A program made the position numbers and the translations under genes. Source: Bacteroides sp. (lineage in GTDB: Bacteria; Bacteroidota; Bacteroidia; Bacteroidales; Muribaculaceae). Taken from it: 64,000 bases of DNA. Below the pieces are notes generated by a model. That model was not told the DNA's origin, searched no databases, and saw only the letters and a list, made by a program, of their open reading frames with translations. Shown here one piece after another: positions 26,906-36,042 of this stretch. Each line of letters begins with the position of its first letter. The first letter of the stretch is position 1. The stretch spans positions 915,859-979,858 of the forward strand of contig JAMPHF010000001.1 of the NCBI GenBank assembly GCA_023663525.1, written 5' to 3'.

Positions 26906-28450
26906 ATGAAATTATCAAAATATATCGTTCCCGGTGTCATCGCACTTGCCTCACCCGCGTTCGTTGCCTGTGTCGGCGATCTCGATGTCTCACCTGAGAA
27001 CCCCACAACAAAACAGGAATTAACTACCCCCGACGAGCTTTACAGCGAACTCGCCGCAGTCTACGGCGGTCTCGTGTTCGAGGGCGGTATCACCGTTGAC
27101 GACGGCGGCGCAGGTGTCTACTCCCGTCAGCTCTGGAATCTCCAGGAACTCGGCACCGACGAAACCCTCATCGGGTCAAACTGGGCCGACGCCGGTATCA
27201 GCGAGCTTGTCTACTCGACATGGTCAACCGACAACCACTGGCTCTACGAGTGCTTCTCTCGTTTCAACTATCAGATTGCAATCGCCAACCAGTTCCTCCG
27301 CGATCTTCACACATACGGAAATGTACTCCCGGGGACATCAGGACTGACCGTTGACAACCTCGACGCGGAAGCCCGCACAGTCCGTGCGCTCGCCTACTAC
27401 CACATGATCGACATCTTCGGCAGAGGTCCGTGGACAACCGAGGAATCACCCGTCGGCGTTACTCCTCCCACCTATAACCGCACCGAGCTTTTCGATGCAG
27501 TCGTGGCCGACCTCAAAGATGCGATCCCCAACCTCGTCCCCGCCGCACAGCAGGTCTATGGCCGAGTGTCGAGAGAAGCAGGCTACATGCTTCTGGCCAA
27601 ACTCTACCTCAACTCTCAGGTCTACACCGGAGTGGCCCGCTGGCAGGAATGTGCCGATGCTTGCAACGAAATCCGCAAGACCATCGACCAGCTCGCTCCC
27701 ACCTATAAATATCTGTTCTGCGCCACAAACGACAAGTATGTGGGCAACGGTGAAATCCTCTGGGGCATACCGCAGGATGCAACAACCCTCACCACCTACG
27801 GCGGCACAACCTATCTTTCAGGCGGTAGCTACCGTGGCGACTCAGACCTCCTCAAGACTCTCGGTGTCGCCGTGTCAGGCTGGGAAGGTCCGCGCGTACG
27901 CGAAGAACTCTCGAAGGCACTTGCCCTGAACGATGACCGCCGCCTCATCTATGAAGGTGAATACACAGAATCCATCAACGACCTCAGCGACAAAAACCAA
28001 GGTTACATGTGTATCAAGTATGTCTACACTCCTGAGACAGACTATAAGAACGAACTTCAGGATGCGCCCTACTGCAACACAGTCTTCAACCCGGCAGATT
28101 TCCCGCTGTTCCGCCTCGCCGATGTCTACCTTATGCTTGCAGAGTGTGAACTCAACGGAGCCACCAATTGCGATGGTCTCAGACTTATGAACCTTGTCCG
28201 CGACCGCGCCCATGTCGATAGAGTGACCCAGCTTACCCCCGACAACATCCTCCGCGAGCGCATGTGCGAACTCTACTGGGAGGGACACCGCCGTTCAGAC
28301 CTCATCCGCTTCGGCAAGTTCGCAGGCTCCAACTACGTATGGTCATGGAAGGGTGGCACTGCTGCCGGCGCTTCAAACCCGGAGACCCGCAATCTCTATG
28401 CTATCCCGACCCAGTTCATCCCGACCCTCGGTCAGAATCCAGGCTACTAA
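26906..28450 (+). CDS. SusD/RagB family surface glycan-binding lipoprotein
   Basis: The lid and binding partner of the SusC importer. The 514-residue protein begins with a lipoprotein signal (ALASPAFVACVGD, Cys at about 22), followed by the SusD-like N-domain (PTTKQELTTPDELYSELAAVYG) and tetratricopeptide-like helices. The C-terminal RagB segment has the usual FPLFRLADVYLMLAECELNG and ELYWEGHRRSDLIRFGKF. Length is typical. Confidence 0.95.
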   Translation: MKLSKYIVPGVIALASPAFVACVGDLDVSPENPTTKQELTTPDELYSELAAVYGGLVFEGGITVDDGGAGVYSRQLWNLQELGTDETLIGSNWADAGISELVYSTWSTDNHWLYECFSRFNYQIAIANQFLRDLHTYGNVLPGTSGLTVDNLDAEARTVRALAYYHMIDIFGRGPWTTEESPVGVTPPTYNRTELFDAVVADLKDAIPNLVPAAQQVYGRVSREAGYMLLAKLYLNSQVYTGVARWQECADACNEIRKTIDQLAPTYKYLFCATNDKYVGNGEILWGIPQDATTLTTYGGTTYLSGGSYRGDSDLLKTLGVAVSGWEGPRVREELSKALALNDDRRLIYEGEYTESINDLSDKNQGYMCIKYVYTPETDYKNELQDAPYCNTVFNPADFPLFRLADVYLMLAECELNGATNCDGLRLMNLVRDRAHVDRVTQLTPDNILRERMCELYWEGHRRSDLIRFGKFAGSNYVWSWKGGTAAGASNPETRNLYAIPTQFIPTLGQNPGY

Positions 28451-28471
28451 TATCTTAAAATTGTCATATCA

Positions 28472-29743
28472 ATGAAACAGTTATATATTTTAGCAACTCT
28501 TGCAGTAGCCGCCTTCACCTTCAGCTCATGCGAGGCGGACAAGGAGCCTGTCTACTATGCTCCCGATCCTGCAACCTTTGTCCTCAACACTCCTCCTTTC
28601 GCCAACCAGACCTATATCCTTGAAACAGGCGGAAATGTTGAGCTTACAACCTCACAGCCCGACTACGGTGTCGCAACCGTCACCAATTACAGTGTTGACG
28701 TGACCCTTGACGATGCTTTCGTTGAGGAGAGTGAAAACACCCAGGCCAACTACATCACCATCACCCCCAACGAACCGACCCAGGCTAAAATCAACCTCAA
28801 CGCGAAGACTCTTGATGAAGCCATCTGCCATCTCCTCGGCATCAACTCATTCGCGGCATATCCCGAAGCCGGTCTCGCTCCCGTCAGACTGACCATGCGC
28901 GCACATGCATGGATCACGGATGTAGCGTCAAGCCAGTGCGTGTCAAACAACATCGTGCTCGAATCCGTTCAGCCCTACAATCCGTTCCCGCAAGTGCCCG
29001 GCTATGTATATCTCGCAGGATCATCCATCGGTTGGGTTGAACCTTCCGAAAACAATGCTTCGGCATTCGACAATTCAAGATTTGAGGAGACAGGCGTAGG
29101 CACCAACATCTACATCGGCTCTGCCAACATCAGCGCCGGCAAGCAGTGGTTCCGCATCTACACCGAGCTCGCAGGCTGGGGCGGCACATCCTACGGTCCC
29201 GCTACCGACGAGACAGTTGTTGACTTTACGACTACTGCCACACCATTGCCCGATATAACCCTTACCCAGAACAACTGGATTACCCCCGACTCATGGGCAG
29301 GTGGTGATGTCACTTTCGAAATCGACCTCACCGACAAGGATAATCCCGTGATCACCGTCAAGGAAGGCAAGTTCTTCAAGGAGACATACGTCTACCTCGT
29401 CGGCTCGATGGCCGGATGGGCAGAACCAAACGAAGGCAATGCCTCGACCTACGAAAACTGGCGACTCATCGACAGGGGTGAGACCGGTATCTACTCCAAC
29501 ACATTCGACATTGCCGCAGGCGACCTCTACTTCCGCGTCTATCCCGAACTCACCGGATGGGGTGCTACTCCCTACTCATCGGACAACGGCGGATTGGACA
29601 TGGCAATGACTCTCGGCGATGCCTACAAGTGTGTCACCGGCGAAGGCGTCTGGATGTTCAACTGGACAGGTGGAAAACTCACGTTTACTCTCGATACGAC
29701 CACTGATCCGGCCACAATAACCGTAAAAGCTGCCACAGAGTAA
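28472..29743 (+). CDS. SusE-like surface glycan-binding lipoprotein with duplicated C-terminal domain
   Basis: A 423-residue lipoprotein (signal ending FTFSSCEAD) with an Ig-like SusE N-domain to about 170. Two tandem copies of one beta-rich domain follow, at about 174-300 (VYLAGSSIGWVEPSENNAS) and 302-423 (VYLVGSMAGWAEPNEGNAS). Both have the RIYTELAGWG / RVYPELTGWG motif, which is consistent with paired carbohydrate-binding modules. It lies 22 bp after SusD and should display on the cell surface to help capture the glycan. The ligand is unknown. Confidence 0.82.
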   Translation: MKQLYILATLAVAAFTFSSCEADKEPVYYAPDPATFVLNTPPFANQTYILETGGNVELTTSQPDYGVATVTNYSVDVTLDDAFVEESENTQANYITITPNEPTQAKINLNAKTLDEAICHLLGINSFAAYPEAGLAPVRLTMRAHAWITDVASSQCVSNNIVLESVQPYNPFPQVPGYVYLAGSSIGWVEPSENNASAFDNSRFEETGVGTNIYIGSANISAGKQWFRIYTELAGWGGTSYGPATDETVVDFTTTATPLPDITLTQNNWITPDSWAGGDVTFEIDLTDKDNPVITVKEGKFFKETYVYLVGSMAGWAEPNEGNASTYENWRLIDRGETGIYSNTFDIAAGDLYFRVYPELTGWGATPYSSDNGGLDMAMTLGDAYKCVTGEGVWMFNWTGGKLTFTLDTTTDPATITVKAATE

Positions 29744-29758
29744 TCATCAAATCAGTCA

Positions 29759-29796
29759 GGCAGGTCCGATGCGCGAGTATCGGAATCGGACCTGCC
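29759..29796 (+). promoter_or_regulatory. 12-bp hairpin between the SusE-like and SusF-like genes
   Basis: GGCAGGTCCGAT at 29759-29770 pairs perfectly with 29785-29796 across a 14-nt loop. There is no T-run after it, so it is more likely an mRNA-stabilising or partial attenuating element inside the operon than a terminator. Confidence 0.5.
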
Positions 29797-29833
29797 GACT
29801 CTCCCACACACCCCATTCAAAACCATAACAATA

Positions 29834-31300
29834 ATGAAAAAAATCGCATTTTTCAGCATAATCGCTCTTGGATTCGGTCTTGCATCATGCGACAACGATT
29901 TTGACTTCCCCAACCCTCCGGGCCAGTCAAACCCACAGGAGCCAATATTCGAGGCTGCCGACCTCACAATGTCGTCAGCCGTGACGGGCACGGTCAATCT
30001 CGATAACATCAACAATGCCAATGAGCTCGTTGACCTTGCAAGCATCTCGTCCATCGCCAATCTTCCCGATGGCTACAATCTTTCATTCGTCGGACAGATG
30101 TCTGCCAATGATTCTTTCGACAAACCGGTTGAGTTCAAGACCACTGTTGACAGTGTGGCCGTCTATGCAAACCCCGATGACCTTGATGCCGCCTTCCACG
30201 AGGTCTTCAACACTATCGATCCCGCAGCAAAGACCGTCAACATCCGCTATAAGGCCTACGCCGTCAACGGATCATCAACACTCCGTCTGGGTGGCGAGAA
30301 CGTCTACTACTGCCCCATGACAGCAAGCATGACCCCCTTTGCCCCCGACTTCACAATCGAGGAGGAGTACTACATCATCGGCACATGCACCAACGGTGCC
30401 ATCAACAGCGAGAAGGCCATCAAGATGACCAACAGCGGTGTAAGCCCCTACGATGATCCGGTGTTCTCAGCCGTCATTGAAGTGACACCCGACGAGGCTG
30501 CCGGTGGCTACCAGTGGGCTGTCGTTCCCCGTTCGACCCTCACGGCAGGCTCAGGCGTGATCTACGCTCCGAGCGATGTCGAGCTTGAGGCAGAGCGCGA
30601 CGGTTATCTCAAGGAGTATGCAAGCAACAGCGACCACTTCGCTGTCATCAACGAGGCTACCAAGTATCTCATCACCGTCAACCTCAAACCGGAGGATGAC
30701 CTCTACCACTACAACGTGGCCTACGCCTTTGACAATCTCTGGACTCCCGGTCCGGCAAATGGTTGGAACGCAGCTACCTCACAGATGCTTTTCACTGACA
30801 ACTTCAAGTTCTATCAGGGCTACGTGCACATCGACGGTGAATTCAAGTTCACTTCCGCTCCTGACTGGGATCACACCAATTTCGGATATGCCTCAGCAGG
30901 AACACTGTCAACCGACGGTGGTGCCGGCAACATCAAGGAGACTCAGGGAGGCATCGCACTCACCAACGGTCTGTACTGGTGTACTGCTGACATCGTTGCA
31001 CTAACCTACTCCACCACACTCATCAACACAATCGCCATCATCGGCGATGCAACTCCCGGTGGCTGGGACACTGAGACAACGATGGTTCCCTCCGATGATT
31101 TGCTCACATGGACACTCACCACGACACTCAAAAGCGGCGAATTCAAATTCCGCGCAAACAATGGCTGGGACATCAATCTCGGTGGCGTACTCGAAAACCT
31201 TACTCCCGGCGGTGCAAATATCCCCGCACCTCTGACCGGCGATGTCACCATCACCCTCGACCTCAGCAAACTCCCCTACACAGCGACAGTAAGCAAATGA
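29834..31300 (+). CDS. SusF-like surface glycan-binding lipoprotein
   Basis: A 488-residue lipoprotein (signal ending GFGLASCDND) with an N-terminal SusE/SusF-type Ig-like region and several beta-rich modules. The C-terminal one carries IAIIGDATPGGWDTET and GEFKFRANNGWDINLGG, segments typical of the SusE/SusF starch-binding modules. It should bind glycan at the surface. The similarity to SusF favours an alpha-glucan ligand, whereas the neighbouring GH51 gene favours arabinose-containing glycans; the conflict is unresolved. Confidence 0.82.
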   Translation: MKKIAFFSIIALGFGLASCDNDFDFPNPPGQSNPQEPIFEAADLTMSSAVTGTVNLDNINNANELVDLASISSIANLPDGYNLSFVGQMSANDSFDKPVEFKTTVDSVAVYANPDDLDAAFHEVFNTIDPAAKTVNIRYKAYAVNGSSTLRLGGENVYYCPMTASMTPFAPDFTIEEEYYIIGTCTNGAINSEKAIKMTNSGVSPYDDPVFSAVIEVTPDEAAGGYQWAVVPRSTLTAGSGVIYAPSDVELEAERDGYLKEYASNSDHFAVINEATKYLITVNLKPEDDLYHYNVAYAFDNLWTPGPANGWNAATSQMLFTDNFKFYQGYVHIDGEFKFTSAPDWDHTNFGYASAGTLSTDGGAGNIKETQGGIALTNGLYWCTADIVALTYSTTLINTIAIIGDATPGGWDTETTMVPSDDLLTWTLTTTLKSGEFKFRANNGWDINLGGVLENLTPGGANIPAPLTGDVTITLDLSKLPYTATVSK

Positions 31301-31314
31301 CAATTTGACAATTT

Positions 31315-31482
31315 AAGTATTAAGGATTAAGAATCAAGGGTTAAGGATTAAGTGTTAAGGCTTAGGCTATCAGCCCTCCAAACGTAATTATATTTTAGTT
31401 ACCCACTACTTAAAACTTAAAACTCAAAACTCAATACTTAAAACTTAAAACTTAATACTTAAAACCTAATACTTCATACTTA
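31315..31482. repeat. Inverted arrangement of 7-bp repeats, 7 units then 11 units
   Basis: Seven heptamers of the form AAGNNTT run from 31315 to 31363. After a 42-bp spacer, eleven heptamers of the form A(A/T)ACTTA run from 31406 to 31482. The second family is the inverse complement of the first, so the transcript could fold into a long imperfect hairpin. The heptamer is the same as in the array at 20206-20261. Confidence 0.8.
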
Positions 31483-31517
31483 AAAAACAACCGTCTTTCC
31501 TTTATTTCAATCTCCGC

Positions 31518-31566
31518 GCCGTCCGGTTTTTCCTGCTTTCAGGAAGTGCCGGACGGCCATTTTTTA
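31518..31566 (+). terminator. Rho-independent terminator of the Sus operon
   Basis: GCCGTCCGG at 31518-31526 pairs with 31549-31557, and a second inner stem (TTCCTG with CAGGAA) closes the loop. A run of Ts follows at 31560-31565. Confidence 0.8.
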
Positions 31567-31635
31567 GCCACACGGTGATGGACGAGCTGATTTCTGACGC
31601 GAAAGGCAACTTTTTTCAACAATTGGACGATAGAT

Positions 31636-31667
31636 TTTGCCGTAATCATCGTTTTTATATAAATTTG
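31636..31667 (+). promoter_or_regulatory. Promoter of the GH51 gene
   Basis: The -33 TTTG at 31636-31639 and -7 TAAATTTG at 31660-31667 are separated by 20 bp. Together with the terminator at 31518-31566 this shows the GH51 gene is transcribed separately from the Sus operon. Confidence 0.7.
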
Positions 31668-31728
31668 CACCACAGACTCCGGAAGTCGGGTCAATCATGT
31701 ATCCAACCACGCCCTTTGGCAACGATAA

Positions 31729-31772
31729 TAGTGTGTCTCATAACAACGAATAGTGTGTCTCATAACAACGAA
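31729..31772 (+). repeat. Perfect 22-bp tandem duplication in the GH51 leader
   Basis: The 22-bp unit at 31729-31750 is repeated exactly at 31751-31772, ending 8 bp before the GH51 ATG. Each copy, with the two bases before it, carries the 10-mer AATAGTGTGT (31727-31736 and 31749-31758), which recurs inverted upstream of the pectinesterase gene at 57382-57391. Confidence 0.9.
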
Positions 31773-31780
31773 AACCAATC

Positions 31781-33757
31781 ATGAACTTTAAATCAATCTC
31801 TCTGTCAGTCGCACTGATGACAGTCGCATCAACGGCTCTCGCAGCCGATGAACTCGTGATCCGCACTGACAAACCCGGTGCGGAAGTGCAACCGACCATG
31901 TACGGACTATTTTTCGAGGATATAAACTATGCCGCCGATGGCGGTCTCTATGCCGAGATGGTCAAGAACCGTTCATTTGAATTTCCACAGGCTCTCATGG
32001 GCTGGGAAAGTTACGGCAACGTGAGCGTCAAGGACGATGGTCCCTTCGAGCGCAATCCTCACTACGTAAGTCTCGCGCCCTCAGACCACGCTCACAAATC
32101 AACCGGGCTTAGCAATGAGGGATTTTTCGGTGTCGCCTTCCGTAAAGACGATGACTACCGATTCTCCGTGTGGGCAAGGAGCGCGACCGACCGCCCGTCC
32201 AAAATCCGCGTCGAGCTTATCGACCCTGCCTCTATGGGTGAGACCCAGGTGATGGCAAGCCAATCAATCGAAATCACCTCGCCGGAATGGAAACGCTATG
32301 CCGTCACTCTCCGCCCGACAGCGACGGTCACTAAAGGTCGCCTCCGCGTCTTCCTTGAGTCAGCCGACGGCTGTGACCTCGAACACCTGTCGCTTTTCCC
32401 CGCAGATACATGGAAAGGACACGAGAATGGTATGCGCAAAGACCTCGCCCAAAAGCTCGCCGACATCCGGCCGGGCATACTCCGCTTCCCCGGAGGCTGC
32501 ATAGTCGAAGGTACAGACCTCGCCACCCGCTATCAATGGAAAAACAGTGTCGGTCCGGTCGAGAACCGTCCGCTCAACGAGAACCGCTGGCACTACACAT
32601 TCCGTAACCGCTATTTCCCGGACTATTACCAGTCATACGGACTCGGATTCTTTGAATATTTCCAACTGGCCGAGGAGATAGGGGCTGAGCCGCTCCCGGT
32701 GTTGAACGTAGGTCTTTCATGCCAGTATCAGAACAAGGACATGAACGCCCACGTTGACATCGACAGCCTTCAGCCCTACATAGACGACGCTCTCGACCTC
32801 ATCGAGTTTGCCAACGGTCCCGCCACCTCAGGGTGGGGCAAACTTCGCGCTGAGATGGACCATCCGGAGCCTTTCGGCTTGAAATTCATCGCCATCGGCA
32901 ACGAACAGTGGGGTCCCGAGTATCCCGCACGCCTCGAACCGTTCATAAAGGCAATACGCGCCAAGCACCCCGACATCAAGATTGTCGGCTCGGCTGGTCC
33001 GAGTGCGTCAGGAAGCAAGTTTGACTATCTTTGGCCGGAAATGAAACGCCTCGGTGCTGACCTCGTTGACGAGCACTACTACTCGCCCGAGAGTTTCTTT
33101 CTAACTCAGGCAGACCGATATGACAACTACGACCGCAAAGGTCCGAAAGTGTTTGCCGGTGAATACGCCTGTCATGGCAAGGGGAAGAAGTACAACCACT
33201 TCAACGCCGCCCTCATGGAAGCAGCCTTCATGACCGGATTGGAGAGGAATGCCGACATCGTCCACATGGCCACCTACGCCCCGCTTTTCGCACACGTCGA
33301 GGGCTGGCAGTGGCGACCCGACATGATATGGTTTGACAATCTTAACTCCGTGGCGACATCGAGCTACTACGTGCAGCAACTCTACTCAAACTACAAGGGC
33401 TCGCGCGTGATTCCTCTCACTATGGATGGGAAACCCGTCATCGGCTCGGAGGAACAAAAGGGGCTGTATGCCTCATCGGTCATCGATGACGCGACGGGCG
33501 ACTACATCGTGAAGATTGCCAATGTCACCGATTCGCCACGCGATCTGACGCTCCGCTTCGATGGTCTCAAAAAAGACCGTCGCCTGACCGAAGGCCGTGA
33601 AATCACTCTTTCGTCAAGCAATCCGGACAGCGACAACACCCTCGACAACCCTGACCTCATCAAACCGACTGAAAGGAAAATCTCCATCCCCACCCCCGCC
33701 ACCTCCATCCCCGTCACAATTCCCGCAAACACATTCGGAGTGTATATCTTCAGATAA
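31781..33757 (+). CDS. Alpha-L-arabinofuranosidase, family GH51
   Basis: Removes terminal arabinofuranose from arabinan or arabinoxylan fragments. The 658-residue protein has a signal peptide (STALAADE), then an N-terminal carbohydrate-binding-like beta domain starting at MYGLFFEDINYAADGGLYAE. The barrel domain contains ILRFPGGCIVEGTDLATRY, the acid/base Glu in IAIGNEQWGPEY (near 374) and the nucleophile Glu in VFAGEYACHG (near 462). The C-terminal domain is beta-rich. It lacks a lipobox and is probably periplasmic. Released arabinose would feed the operon at 345-7246. Confidence 0.93.
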   Translation: MNFKSISLSVALMTVASTALAADELVIRTDKPGAEVQPTMYGLFFEDINYAADGGLYAEMVKNRSFEFPQALMGWESYGNVSVKDDGPFERNPHYVSLAPSDHAHKSTGLSNEGFFGVAFRKDDDYRFSVWARSATDRPSKIRVELIDPASMGETQVMASQSIEITSPEWKRYAVTLRPTATVTKGRLRVFLESADGCDLEHLSLFPADTWKGHENGMRKDLAQKLADIRPGILRFPGGCIVEGTDLATRYQWKNSVGPVENRPLNENRWHYTFRNRYFPDYYQSYGLGFFEYFQLAEEIGAEPLPVLNVGLSCQYQNKDMNAHVDIDSLQPYIDDALDLIEFANGPATSGWGKLRAEMDHPEPFGLKFIAIGNEQWGPEYPARLEPFIKAIRAKHPDIKIVGSAGPSASGSKFDYLWPEMKRLGADLVDEHYYSPESFFLTQADRYDNYDRKGPKVFAGEYACHGKGKKYNHFNAALMEAAFMTGLERNADIVHMATYAPLFAHVEGWQWRPDMIWFDNLNSVATSSYYVQQLYSNYKGSRVIPLTMDGKPVIGSEEQKGLYASSVIDDATGDYIVKIANVTDSPRDLTLRFDGLKKDRRLTEGREITLSSSNPDSDNTLDNPDLIKPTERKISIPTPATSIPVTIPANTFGVYIFR

Positions 33758-33774
33758 CCGGCCGCACAAATAAT

Positions 33775-33838
33775 GGTTGCGTGCTAATATCCTTCATCTT
33801 TAAGACAGGATATTAGCACGCAACCATGTTAATTTTTT
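33775..33838 (+). terminator. Strong terminator after GH51
   Basis: A perfect 19-bp stem (33775-33793 with 33807-33825) is followed by a run of nine or more Ts from 33832. Confidence 0.88.
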
Positions 33839-33869
33839 TTTATTTTTGATTAAATTAAATAAAACACCC

Positions 33870-33900
33870 TTTGTCGTGCCGATAATCTGTATTATATTTG
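33870..33900 (+). promoter_or_regulatory. Promoter of the subtilase gene
   Basis: The -33 TTTG at 33870-33873 and -7 TATATTTG at 33893-33900 are spaced by 19 bp. The leader would be about 95 nt. Confidence 0.68.
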
Positions 33901-34003
33901 CGAAAACTCCTAAAATAATGCTAAATCTTGCATCCGCAAGATAGTTTATCATTTTTAGAAACACAATAGCAAACTATAATATTAACTAATTACATCGAAA
34001 ACC

Positions 34004-35995
34004 TTGAAACGTTTATCAAATTACAGCTCACTAATTGCATTATTGACTACAATAATATTGGTTAGCTGCGATGACACGATATTAGATGAGTCGTTTTCGG
34101 ACAAAACTAATATATCTCGCTCATCCGCAACTGAGCAACTATGCGATTCAGTGGAATATAATTCGAGTTACTATTGGTTCGAGGATGAAAAAATCCCGCT
34201 TCATAAAATCAAGGGTAAATACCTTGTTATGTACAAGCCCTCCAATCAAGATAAGATTAGAAAAAAGTCTTTAGGATTCAATATGAAATTCAAGGAAGTC
34301 ATAGATGCGCGTGGTTACGTTTATAAATTCAAAGAAAAGACTTCTCAAAGGAACAGGTTGGAAAATCTTGAATTGATAATGGCCACAGTTGAAGTCACCT
34401 CAGAAAATATTGACTCAGTAATGTCTGATTCCTACTACTATGCGCCATATTATTTATTGGATGATGGCACTGAAGTTGGAGTCCGAAACACTTTTTACGT
34501 AAAATTGAAATCAGATTCCGATTTACCGAGATTAAAGGAATTTGCTGATAAATATTGCGTATACATTACCGATGAAACTAAATCGTCTGACAGGTGGTAC
34601 ACGCTGTCCTGTTCTAAATACTCAAAAAACAATGCATTAGAGTTAGCGAATATATTCCACGAAAGTGGATGTTTTGAATTTTCATGCCCGGAACTTTTCG
34701 GATTAGGGCATTTAGATGAAATAAATGAGCCATTGTATGCATCTGGCGCACTATGGCATTTAGGCAACAACCCATCTTATTCCTATATCCATATCAATTA
34801 TGATAACGCCCGAAGAATAATTTCGGAAGGCTCACCAGACGTAATAGTTGCAGTTATCGACACTGGGGTTGATGGAAATCATCGCGATTTGCCCAATGTA
34901 TTATCCGGATGGGATGCTGATACAGAAACTTCACCCAATAAAGTGTACCACTATCACGGGACAATGGTAGCCGGATTCATTGGAGCCACACCGAACAATG
35001 GTCAAGATGTTGCCGGTGTGGGATATGGTGCCACCATCTTACCAATCAGCATTAATACCACATCATCGGGAATCTTTATAACTAACGCTGAGGATATTGC
35101 TAATGCGATAAGATATGCTGCTGATTATGGTGCCAATGTGATCAATTGTTCTTGGAGATATGGTAGGAATCAGGATGTTTCAGACGCTTTTACTTATGCT
35201 CTCAACAAAGGCTGCATTGTCGTAGCTGCATCCGGTAATAACAATGGTAATGTCAGTTATCCCGCTAATTCAAACAGCAGAATAATTGCTGTGGGAGCAA
35301 TTGATAAAAATGGCAATCGAGCTTCGTTTAGCAATTACGGTGAGAGCTTGACCGTTGTCGCTCCTGGAGTTGACGTCTATTCGACTTCACCAAACAATAG
35401 TGTAATGATGAACTCAGGAACATCTTTTGCCGCCCCACAAGTATCCGGCTTGGCTGCTATGATTCTATCAAAATATCCCAATGAAACTTCTGTTGATGTA
35501 AGGAATCGAATTATAAGAACTGCGATAAAAATAAATTCGTCCACTTACAAGTATGATTATCGTATTAAGAATGACATTCAATCATCAAATCTGAAGTGGA
35601 ATAAAGAAATGGGCTATGGACTGATTGATGCCGCAGCCGCGCTTGCACCTGAAATGCCTTATCCATTGACCATCCGAATTAAAAATTCATCCGGATACAT
35701 GCCAATGGCTGCATTCCGAATAGAAATTACGACCCCCAACTTTGAACCCCTATCTCAATATCCCAATGAAATAGGTGTCGTTCTGTCAGGCGAAGAATTT
35801 TCTGCTCGATATAACATTACCCCGGGCAATTACAATGTCTACATTTATGTCGAAACAACAGGAATTGATCTGGATTATTTGTTTACCACTGAATTGGGTG
35901 GCGAAATGTCATTTGAATATACAGGTAATACATTTGATACATTAGGTTGGTCAACTCCTACGTTTAAGCCTTACACATGGATATCAAACTATTAA
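34004..35995 (+). CDS. Subtilisin-like (S8) serine protease lipoprotein
   Basis: A 663-residue surface or periplasmic protease. It starts at a TTG; the signal ends in a lipobox (TTIILVSCDD). A pro-region of about 200 residues (about 45-250) precedes the S8 catalytic domain with Asp286 (VIDTGVDG), His318 (YHYHGTMVAG), the oxyanion Asn in AASGNNNGN and Ser474 (NSGTSFAAPQ). A beta-rich C-terminal domain follows from about 560. The catalytic set is complete, so it should be active. The gene is richer in A and T than its neighbours. The next gene is a free-standing copy of the pro-region; the two frames nearly abut (48 bp apart). Confidence 0.9.
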   Translation: MKRLSNYSSLIALLTTIILVSCDDTILDESFSDKTNISRSSATEQLCDSVEYNSSYYWFEDEKIPLHKIKGKYLVMYKPSNQDKIRKKSLGFNMKFKEVIDARGYVYKFKEKTSQRNRLENLELIMATVEVTSENIDSVMSDSYYYAPYYLLDDGTEVGVRNTFYVKLKSDSDLPRLKEFADKYCVYITDETKSSDRWYTLSCSKYSKNNALELANIFHESGCFEFSCPELFGLGHLDEINEPLYASGALWHLGNNPSYSYIHINYDNARRIISEGSPDVIVAVIDTGVDGNHRDLPNVLSGWDADTETSPNKVYHYHGTMVAGFIGATPNNGQDVAGVGYGATILPISINTTSSGIFITNAEDIANAIRYAADYGANVINCSWRYGRNQDVSDAFTYALNKGCIVVAASGNNNGNVSYPANSNSRIIAVGAIDKNGNRASFSNYGESLTVVAPGVDVYSTSPNNSVMMNSGTSFAAPQVSGLAAMILSKYPNETSVDVRNRIIRTAIKINSSTYKYDYRIKNDIQSSNLKWNKEMGYGLIDAAAALAPEMPYPLTIRIKNSSGYMPMAAFRIEITTPNFEPLSQYPNEIGVVLSGEEFSARYNITPGNYNVYIYVETTGIDLDYLFTTELGGEMSFEYTGNTFDTLGWSTPTFKPYTWISNY

Positions 35996-36042
35996 ATCAT
36001 GACCATCAAAAATTCATATATTCACCAATAAACTACAGTACA

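Larger units (their letters stand above)
31301..31780 (+). other. Repeat-rich gap between the Sus operon and the GH51 gene
   Basis: No gene is seen. The gap holds an inverted arrangement of 7-bp repeats (31315-31482), a terminator (31518-31566), a promoter (31636-31667) and a 22-bp tandem duplication (31729-31772). Confidence 0.75.
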
